A stretch of DNA of 64,000 nucleotides from Marinococcus sp. PL1-022 (GTDB lineage Bacteria; Bacillota; Bacilli; Bacillales; Marinococcaceae). The stretch is from NCBI RefSeq assembly GCF_033845285.1, contig NZ_JAWXCX010000001.1, forward strand, positions 759,495-823,494. Direction: 5' to 3'. Below, piece by piece: positions 58,709 through 64,000 of this stretch (position 1 is its first letter; each line of letters begins with the position of its first letter). Below the pieces are notes generated by a model, which had not been told where the DNA came from, searched no databases, and saw only the letters and a program-made list of their open reading frames with translations. A program made the position numbers and the translations under genes.

Positions 58709-59281
58709 ATGTCTAAACTAAACTGGTACGAAAAATTGAACCAATACTTTCCAGTTGAAGAGATGAAATCTAAAAAGCATATGGAAGTTCTGCTGGATGA
58801 AAAAGGTGATATTTACCATAAGGATGAAGGGCCTCTTCATGTTATGATGTATGTAGAGACAGAGGAATTTGTTTTTATCGATTATTTGCTGGTATCGAAA
58901 GAAGCAAGAGGGGAAGGTCTCGGGCAGAAATTACTTGACAGTCTGAAAAGTAAGAATAAACCGATTATTCTGGAAGTGGAGCCTCTTGATTACGAAGAGA
59001 GTGATACGACAAAACGATTCCGTTTTTATGAAAGAGCCGGCTTTCGTCAGGCGAAATCCATTGGCTACAGCAGAATTTCCCTGGCAACCAATGAAGTGAA
59101 TACGCTCGAAATTTTATACTGGTCGCCGGACGATGCCTCGGAAGAAGTTATTTATGAAAAAATGAAGCATACGTACAAAAACATTCATACGTATAAGGAT
59201 GAAGAAATCTACGGAAAAGCGTATCAGGACGTGACGGAAGTTCTTACGTATGATGACAAAGACGAATTGAAGAACGCTTAG
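58709..59281 (+). CDS. yjbC: GNAT-family acetyltransferase, YjbC-like
   Basis: The 190-residue protein has a GNAT domain with VFIDYLLVSKEARGEGLGQKLL (acetyl-CoA loop) and RFYERAGFRQA. Length and the N-terminus (MSKLNWYEKLNQYFPVEEMKS) fit B. subtilis YjbC, which is co-transcribed with spx. ATG 58709 is used: TTGGGGGTC precedes it. In this genome spx lies 2.1 kb further on, with two other genes in between. Substrate unknown. Confidence 0.85.
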   Translation: MSKLNWYEKLNQYFPVEEMKSKKHMEVLLDEKGDIYHKDEGPLHVMMYVETEEFVFIDYLLVSKEARGEGLGQKLLDSLKSKNKPIILEVEPLDYEESDTTKRFRFYERAGFRQAKSIGYSRISLATNEVNTLEILYWSPDDASEEVIYEKMKHTYKNIHTYKDEEIYGKAYQDVTEVLTYDDKDELKNA

Positions 59282-59300
59282 AAAGGAGGGCGAAGAGGTT

Positions 59301-59441
59301 ATGAAAAATGCGGTTGCAAAAAAACGCAGGAAAATGAAAAGAGAAGTGCTCAGAGATATGCTTAAAAAGAACCTCAAGGGCCTGAATAAAGAAAAATCGC
59401 CCGAAAAGGGCGTTCCGACTCCTTCAAGACACACCGCTTAA
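59301..59441 (+). CDS. 46-residue highly basic protein
   Basis: This short gene starts at ATG 59301 behind AAAGGAGGGCGAAGAGG and ends at TAA 59439-59441. The product begins MKNAVAKKRRKMKREVLRDM and has 17 Lys/Arg in its first 32 residues, with one predicted amphipathic helix (REVLRDMLKKNLKGLN) and a Pro/Ser tail. It is 19 bases after the YjbC-like gene, so co-transcription is likely. Basic small proteins in such positions may bind nucleic acid; no family is recognised. Confidence 0.72.
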   Translation: MKNAVAKKRRKMKREVLRDMLKKNLKGLNKEKSPEKGVPTPSRHTA

Positions 59442-59449
59442 TACAGTGC

Positions 59450-59480
59450 AGGCGCAGCTCATAGAAGCTGCGCTTTTTTT
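59450..59480 (+). terminator. Terminator of the yjbC unit
   Basis: GCGCAGCT pairs with AGCTGCGC around CATAGA, followed by seven T. Confidence 0.9.
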
Positions 59481-59548
59481 GACGAAAGGTTTAAGAGTCG
59501 GGCTGCGGTGGAAAACCCTAATTTGTAATGAAAATTGGAGGGTTTCTG

Positions 59549-61000
59549 ATGCAGACACATCAACTGTACATTAACGGAGAATACGTAAACGCTTCTAGTG
59601 ATGAATATATTGAAATTGAAAATCCGGCTACGGAAGAAACGATTTCCCGAACGGTAAAAGCAACAAAAGAGGATGTGGACAAAGCTGTTGCAGCCGCCTC
59701 TGCTGCCCAAAAAGGGTGGGAGCTGACACCAAATATCGAACGCGGAAAAATTGTCCGTGCCCTTGGAGATAAAATAGAAGAGAATAAAGACCGGTTTATT
59801 GACCTTCTTCAGGAAGAGCAGGGCAAAGATTATGGTCTGGCAAGCGGTGAAGTGGATCTTGCCATTGATTATTTCCGCTATATGTCCGAGTGGGCAAGAA
59901 GAATAGAAGGAGAAATCCTGCCAAGCGACCGTGAAAATGAGAATATCTTTATTTATAAAAAACCTATTGGTGTTGTCGGCGGTATTGTGCCGTGGAACTT
60001 TCCAGTGTTTATTCTGGCCAGAAAAGTGGCAACAGCGCTTGTCACCGGCTGCACGATTGTGCTGAAGCCAAGCCAGCAGACCCCAAATACAGCTGTCGAA
60101 TTTACAAAGCTTATCGACGAAATGGACGAAGTGCCAAAAGGGGTTTACAACCTGATCACAGGCACAGGCTCAGAAATAGGAAATGCTCTGGCTTCCCATG
60201 AAAATGTAGACATGATAACAATGACCGGAAGCGTGCCTGCAGGAACGAAAGTAATGGAGGCTGCGGCGCAGAACATTACAAAAGTTAATCTCGAACTCGG
60301 CGGGAAGGCACCGGCCATTGTAACGGCGAACGCAGATATTGATACTGCAGTGAAGCACATTACGACCTCCCGGCTTGCTAATAACGGCCAGGCCTGTACA
60401 AACGCAGAACGGGTATATGTGCATGAAAGCATAGCTGAAGAATTTACCAAACGTCTGCAGGAAGCGTTCGAACAAAAAACAATGGGAGACCCGCGCGCAT
60501 CCAAAAATGCTGACGTCGGCCCGCTCGTGAGCAAAGACCGCCTCGATGAAGTGCACGCGATGGTGGAAAGTGCTAAAAAAGACGGGGCAAAAGTAGTTGC
60601 CGGCGGTGAACCAGGCGATCAAAATAAAGGTTATTTTTACAAACCAACGGTGATCAGCAACGCCCGGCATGACATGGAAATCATGCAGGAAGAAATTTTT
60701 GGTCCGGTTATCCCTATCGATACGTTCCAAACGCTTGATGAAGCAATTGAAAAAGGCAACGATACTGTCTTCGGTCTTTCTTCCTCCGTTTATAGTGAGG
60801 ATATGAATGAAATTATGAGAGTTGTCAACGAACTGCGCTTTGGCGAAACGTACGTCAACCGGGAAAATTTCGAAGCTGTCCAGGGCTATCACGCCGGCTT
60901 CCGGAAATCCGGACTCGGCGGCGCCGATGGCAAGCATGGAGTGGAAGACTTCTTAGCTACTCACGTTGTTTATATGCAGTACAATAACGAAAAAAATTAA
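59549..61000 (+). CDS. aldA: Aldehyde dehydrogenase, AldA (lactaldehyde dehydrogenase)-type
   Basis: The 483-residue protein is NAD-dependent aldehyde dehydrogenase with catalytic Cys in NNGQACTNAERVYV, Glu in NLELGGKAPAI, and the coenzyme loop GTGSEIGNAL. Extended similarity to E. coli AldA is visible by eye in YMSEWARRIEGEILPSDR, FGETYVNRENFEAVQGYHAG and GGADGKHGVEDFL. AldA oxidises lactaldehyde and glycolaldehyde; substrate here is inferred. ATG 59549 has TTGGAGGG upstream. It lies between yjbC and spx, where B. subtilis has no gene. Confidence 0.9.
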   Translation: MQTHQLYINGEYVNASSDEYIEIENPATEETISRTVKATKEDVDKAVAAASAAQKGWELTPNIERGKIVRALGDKIEENKDRFIDLLQEEQGKDYGLASGEVDLAIDYFRYMSEWARRIEGEILPSDRENENIFIYKKPIGVVGGIVPWNFPVFILARKVATALVTGCTIVLKPSQQTPNTAVEFTKLIDEMDEVPKGVYNLITGTGSEIGNALASHENVDMITMTGSVPAGTKVMEAAAQNITKVNLELGGKAPAIVTANADIDTAVKHITTSRLANNGQACTNAERVYVHESIAEEFTKRLQEAFEQKTMGDPRASKNADVGPLVSKDRLDEVHAMVESAKKDGAKVVAGGEPGDQNKGYFYKPTVISNARHDMEIMQEEIFGPVIPIDTFQTLDEAIEKGNDTVFGLSSSVYSEDMNEIMRVVNELRFGETYVNRENFEAVQGYHAGFRKSGLGGADGKHGVEDFLATHVVYMQYNNEKN

Positions 61001-61040
61001 AGAAATTTGGCTGGAGGATGAACCTTCAGCCAATTTCTAA
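61000..61040 (+). terminator. Terminator after the aldehyde dehydrogenase gene
   Basis: AGAAATTTGGCTG pairs with CAGCCAATTTCT (one bulge) around GAGGATGAACCTT. The T-run is weak. Confidence 0.72.
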
Positions 61041-61268
61041 CGTATATATGGTAAGGGCGGAAATAATTAAATGAGTTGTTGAAAAACAAACCAGGTAATT
61101 GAGAATCGTTCATTTAAAGTAAAAAGTGAACAGTTTAAATGAATTGTCACAAAACGTTAACAAATTGTGCGCTTAGAAAGTTTTAGAACCATGTTGAAGA
61201 GGTATAAATAAAGTATTGTTGAATTAAAGTCCAAAAGTATAAACATTCACAAACCAGTTAAAACCTCT

Positions 61269-61297
61269 TTTCAAATTAGAATAATTATTGTATAATA
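61269..61297 (+). promoter_or_regulatory. spx promoter with PerR/Fur-type box in the spacer
   Basis: TTTTCA (61269-61274), 17 bases, TATAAT (61292-61297). Within the spacer TTAGAATAATTATTG (61277-61291) matches the 7-1-7 PerR box TTATAATnATTATAA at 11 of 14 positions. B. subtilis spx has a PerR-controlled promoter. The rest of the gap 61041-61381 is AT-rich without genes. Confidence 0.6.
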
Positions 61298-61381
61298 ATC
61301 CTGTGACTAAAAAGCAGAGAATATTATACGTTGTTTTCGCCCATTTTACTCCCATAGTTGGGGAAGGAGAGATTTGTTAAC

Positions 61382-61777
61382 ATGGTGACATTGCTTACAT
61401 CTCCAAGTTGTACATCCTGTCGGAAAGCGAAAGCATGGTTGGACGAACATGAGATCGCTTATAATGAAAGAAATATTTTTGCGGAACCTTTAACTGTGGA
61501 TGAAGTGAAAGAAATTGTCCGCCTGACGGAGGACGGCACCGATGAAATCGTCTCCCGCCGCTCAAAAGTATTTCAGGAATTAGACGTGGAAATGGAAAAC
61601 CTTCCATTGCAGCGCCTTTTCCAGTTAATCAGCGAACATCCCGGTCTGTTGAGACGGCCGATCATTTATGATGATAAACGTTTACAGGTTGGATACAATG
61701 AAGCTGAAATCCGTCGCTTCCTTCCAAGAAAAGTCCGTACTTTTAACTTGATGGAAGCGCAAAAAATGGTAAACTAA
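61382..61777 (+). CDS. spx: Redox-sensing transcriptional regulator Spx
   Basis: Spx binds the RNA polymerase alpha C-terminal domain and redirects transcription under thiol stress. The 131-residue ArsC-like protein has Cys10 and Cys13 in [11 protein letters not shown], the redox switch, and [16 protein letters not shown] containing the alpha-CTD contact. [29 protein letters not shown] is nearly invariant in the family. ATG 61382 follows AAGGAGAG and a 85-base leader. MecA, which participates in controlling competence proteolysis, is encoded downstream; Spx itself is degraded by ClpXP with YjbH. Confidence 0.98.
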   Translation: MVTLLTSPSCTSCRKAKAWLDEHEIAYNERNIFAEPLTVDEVKEIVRLTEDGTDEIVSRRSKVFQELDVEMENLPLQRLFQLISEHPGLLRRPIIYDDKRLQVGYNEAEIRRFLPRKVRTFNLMEAQKMVN

Positions 61778-61780
61778 AAA

Positions 61781-61826
61781 GAAAGAAAAATTTCGGCGCC
61801 GGTCGGAATTTTTCTTCTTTTTATAA
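61781..61826 (+). terminator. Terminator after spx
   Basis: AGAAAAATTTCG pairs with CGGAATTTTTCT around GCGCCGGT, followed by TCTTTTT. The following 250 bases (to 62077) hold a TTGACA at 61861 and a GGGTAT at 62020 but no confident promoter. Confidence 0.85.
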
Positions 61827-62077
61827 TTACGCTTTGTTTTGCTAAAATGAGTTTCTTTCCTTGACATGAGTGTGATTTTATCTGAAAATATAAAACCAAA
61901 CCAGTGTTAAATTATTGATGCTCCGCTCCCTCAACGAACGTTGCATCCTGGGATGAGCACAACTCACAAAGGGTCCAGTACGGCGCTATGATTAAAAGGA
62001 TTACTATATGTTATTGTTAGGGTATAGTATTTCATAGTAAGTAGAAGACGACCCTAGCTTGAGGAGGGAGAAGAATA

Positions 62078-62740
62078 GTGGAAATCGAAAGAATCAACGA
62101 GTCGACAGTGAAGTTTTACATTACGTACACGGATATTGAAGACCGCGGTTTCGATCGGGATGAGATTTGGTATAACCGTGAACGTGGAGAAGAGTTATTC
62201 TTTGATATGATTAATGAAGCTCACGACTTAGAAAACTTTGAAATAGAAGGACCGTTATGGATTCAGGTACAGGCACTTGATCAGGGTATGGAAATTGTCG
62301 TCACTAGAGGTCAGGTCACCGATGGAAATGTGAAGCTTGAAATTCCGGTATCAGAAAACAAAGAGGAAGCTCCAGTGGACGATAACATCGTGGACATGCT
62401 TGATGAACAATACCGTTCGTCTAAATTAGACAGAAACGGGTCTCTTGAGTCTGAGGATCTGGAAATCGTTATTTCCTTCCAGGACATGGAGGATTTGATC
62501 AGCTTGAGTAAGGCCTTCCATGTATCGGATGTTCACAACGAAGTATATTTCTTTGAAAATCGGTATTATCTCTATTTAGTATTCGATCAGCGTTATACAG
62601 AGGATGAACAGGACAACATGGTGAGTCACGTGCTGGAGTATGGTAATGAATCTGATCTGTCTATTTTCCGTATACGTGAGTATGGTACGACGATTGCATC
62701 TGAATATGGTCTCCAAACCTTCAATGAAAACTTTTCATAA
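62078..62740 (+). CDS. mecA: Adaptor protein MecA
   Basis: MecA delivers ComK, ComS and others to ClpCP. The 220-residue protein begins MEIERINESTVKFYITYTDI as in the family, has DIEDRGFDRDEIWYNRERGEELF, the acidic linker (about 95-130: ENKEEAPVDDNIVDMLDEQY) and the C-terminal ClpC-binding domain (DMEDLISLSKAFHV, FENRYYLYLVFDQRY, EYGTTIASEYGLQTF). GTG 62078 has GAGGAGGG 9 bases upstream. Order spx-mecA-coiA reproduces B. subtilis except that yjbE is missing. Confidence 0.97.
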   Translation: MEIERINESTVKFYITYTDIEDRGFDRDEIWYNRERGEELFFDMINEAHDLENFEIEGPLWIQVQALDQGMEIVVTRGQVTDGNVKLEIPVSENKEEAPVDDNIVDMLDEQYRSSKLDRNGSLESEDLEIVISFQDMEDLISLSKAFHVSDVHNEVYFFENRYYLYLVFDQRYTEDEQDNMVSHVLEYGNESDLSIFRIREYGTTIASEYGLQTFNENFS

Positions 62741-62750
62741 TTGTGTGTAT

Positions 62751-62793
62751 CTCTAAAAGGCTGGCGTGTGACGCTGGTCTTTTATTTTTATTT
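62751..62793 (+). terminator. Terminator after mecA
   Basis: AAAAGGCTGGCG pairs with CGCTGGTCTTTT (one mismatch) around TGTGA, followed by ATTTTTATTTT. Confidence 0.82.
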
Positions 62794-62842
62794 TACATAC
62801 CCCCTCCCCGCATTTTATCCCCCGGAAAAGAAGGCTGATCTC

Positions 62843-64000
62843 ATGTTTAATGCTCTCAATGCGGACGGCCGGGCAGTTTCAAGCCTGGATTCCGCCAATT
62901 CTCCCCCTTACTACTGCCCGGAGTGCGGGCACGAAGTACATCTGCGTAACAAATCAAATGCCCGTCCTCATTTTGTTCATCCCCGGCGTGCAGACTGCCG
63001 CCTGCTTTTTGGAGAATCCAGGGAGCACACCCAGGGGAAGACCCTGCTTGCCAGCTGGCTTAAAGATCAAAATCTTTCTCCAGTTATTGAGAAGCAGCTG
63101 CTGGAGGAGGGAAGAAGGGCGGACGTATTCGTCCAGTGGACAGAGCGCGAAGTGGCGCTGGAGATACAAAGGAGTACGATTGATTCACCACAGCTTTTGA
63201 CGAGAAGCCGTACATATGCAGAAAAAGGAATCCTTCCACTGTGGTTTTTTTCATCAAAACTGGTGCAGCGAAAAAATGCTGGGAGTTGGTTTTGGAACGA
63301 AGCAGTATGGTCTTCTATACTTTCCGGATATTTTAATGCGGTGCCTGTGCTGAATCCCTCTTCCCGGGAGCTTTCGATCGTGCAGCCGCTTTTTGAAGCT
63401 TCGCCCAGGCGCATAGCAGCGTGTGCCTTAAGAATCCCTCTGGCTGATATAAAGCTGGAGTGTTTTTTCACTCCTTTGAAGCTTTCATTTAACTGTATTG
63501 AAGAAATACTTGCACATAAAAGCAAGTGGCGCTTTTCGTCTTATCAATTTAAAGGGTGCGCACAGTATTGGGGCAGCCTGGATATATATACCCGGCACCT
63601 CTCTCATATTAGTCTTCATCCTGCCGACCTCGGCTGGCCGACACCGTATTGTTATGTTTTCCGGGGCCCGCCGCTCGTATGGCAGACCCTGTTGTTTTAC
63701 CGGGTTATTTACCAAAAAAATGATACATTGAACAATATTTTAATTCTAGTGCAAAAGGATCCGTTGCTTTCACCATTGATACGCCCTGGTTTACGTACGG
63801 AAGTTTATCTGCGTCATGCGGTCTGGCATTTTTTGCAATGGCTGAAGGCCCGCAAGACGGTCTGTGTTCATCAAGGGCGCTGGCACTTGAAAAAAGATCT
63901 GTCGTTTGAAGCATCGGCGGAAAAGGGATGGTCGCAGGATCGCAGTTTAGCTAGAAAATTCACGGCATATACTAAAAAGCTTGAGGCAGAAAAACGATTC
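62843..64000 (+). CDS. coiA: Competence protein CoiA, 3' end beyond window
   Basis: The frame opened by ATG 62843 has no stop before the window ends: 386 codons, a little longer than B. subtilis CoiA/YjbF (373 aa), so only the tail is missing. The N-terminus has a zinc-ribbon-like YYCPECGHEVHLRN...FVHPRRADCRLLF and then a PD-(D/E)xK-type nuclease motif: EGRRADVFVQWTEREVALEIQ (Asp, Glu, Gln). CoiA promotes recombination of transforming DNA. The rest (DLGWPTPYCYVFRGPPLVWQTLLFYRV) is the less conserved C-terminal half. SD AAGAAGGC is 9 bases upstream. Confidence 0.92.
   Translation, partial: MFNALNADGRAVSSLDSANSPPYYCPECGHEVHLRNKSNARPHFVHPRRADCRLLFGESREHTQGKTLLASWLKDQNLSPVIEKQLLEEGRRADVFVQWTEREVALEIQRSTIDSPQLLTRSRTYAEKGILPLWFFSSKLVQRKNAGSWFWNEAVWSSILSGYFNAVPVLNPSSRELSIVQPLFEASPRRIAACALRIPLADIKLECFFTPLKLSFNCIEEILAHKSKWRFSSYQFKGCAQYWGSLDIYTRHLSHISLHPADLGWPTPYCYVFRGPPLVWQTLLFYRVIYQKNDTLNNILILVQKDPLLSPLIRPGLRTEVYLRHAVWHFLQWLKARKTVCVHQGRWHLKKDLSFEASAEKGWSQDRSLARKFTAYTKKLEAEKRF

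Noticed and set aside
62020-62025. SigB -10 (GGGTAT) before mecA
   Set aside because: The nearest GTTTAA-like -35 would be over 20 bases away; the spacing is wrong.
62850-63200. Plus-strand frame of 116 codons
   Set aside because: It is in a different frame from, and entirely inside, the coiA coding sequence, whose zinc and nuclease motifs are clear.

Overview
The window is a chromosomal stretch of a low-to-mid-GC Bacillota, almost certainly a member of the Bacillaceae. Evidence: rng-rplU-ysxB-rpmA; a B. subtilis-type argCJBD-carAB-argF operon; spx, mecA and coiA in order; MgtE under an M-box; ytxGH, ydaP, ydaT, yitV and yqhL-like genes; and recognisable SigA, SigB, SigD and Pho-type promoters. 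Acidic proteins (for example the Glu/Ser-rich PstS linker) and orthologues typical of alkaliphilic or halophilic bacilli suggest a haloalkaliphilic genus; that is inference. I see no rRNA, tRNA, IS element, prophage or CRISPR array.

Layout. 1-2.4 kb: 3' end of RNase G, the L21 leader, L21-Prp-L27 and an MBL-fold hydrolase. 2.4-7 kb: Pho-box promoter and pstSCAB-phoU. 7-9.7 kb: an orphan cheA-cheW pair behind a SigD-type promoter. 9.8-13.2 kb: a RodA-like SEDS protein, a minus-strand cassette of three tiny proteins (DUF1659, DUF2922, YvrJ), a YhfK-like oxidoreductase and a CPBP protease. 13.2-19 kb: LCP ligase, M-box plus mgtE, nsrR, a KtrA/KtrC-type gating protein, an unknown gene, an IDEAL-domain protein and dCTP deaminase. 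19.2-21.6 kb: complete queuosine-precursor operon queCDEF. 21.6-25 kb: general-stress genes ydaP, ytxGH and ydaT. 25-36 kb: phhB, a dimethylargininase-like enzyme, accC-tetR-accB, FAH hydrolase, a PucR-type regulator, rhodanese, YitV, a YitT-family protein, a BsuPI lipoprotein and azlCD with a divergent XRE-cupin regulator. 37-48.2 kb: GNAT, HAD and the arginine/carbamoyl-phosphate operon with ARG boxes. 48.3-56.9 kb: a small membrane protein, fabF, a large DHH-CBS-nucleotidyltransferase fusion, trpS, a CaCA antiporter, YciI, a HIBADH-family dehydrogenase and an HD protein. 57-64 kb: a secreted putative glycoside hydrolase, a YjbC-like GNAT, a 46-aa basic protein, an AldA-type dehydrogenase, spx, mecA and coiA, which runs off the window.

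Themes. Regulation is unusually legible: Pho boxes, SigD signals, an M-box with a palindrome over its promoter, at least four SigB-type promoters in 15 kb, overlapping ARG boxes and a PerR-like box at spx. I did not find a clearly new defence or mobile system. The best candidates for new biology are the DUF1659/DUF2922/YvrJ cassette, the accC-TetR-accB locus, the SigB-controlled orphan proteins, several genes below 60 codons, and the DHH-CBS-tRNA nucleotidyltransferase fusion with its coiled-coil partner.
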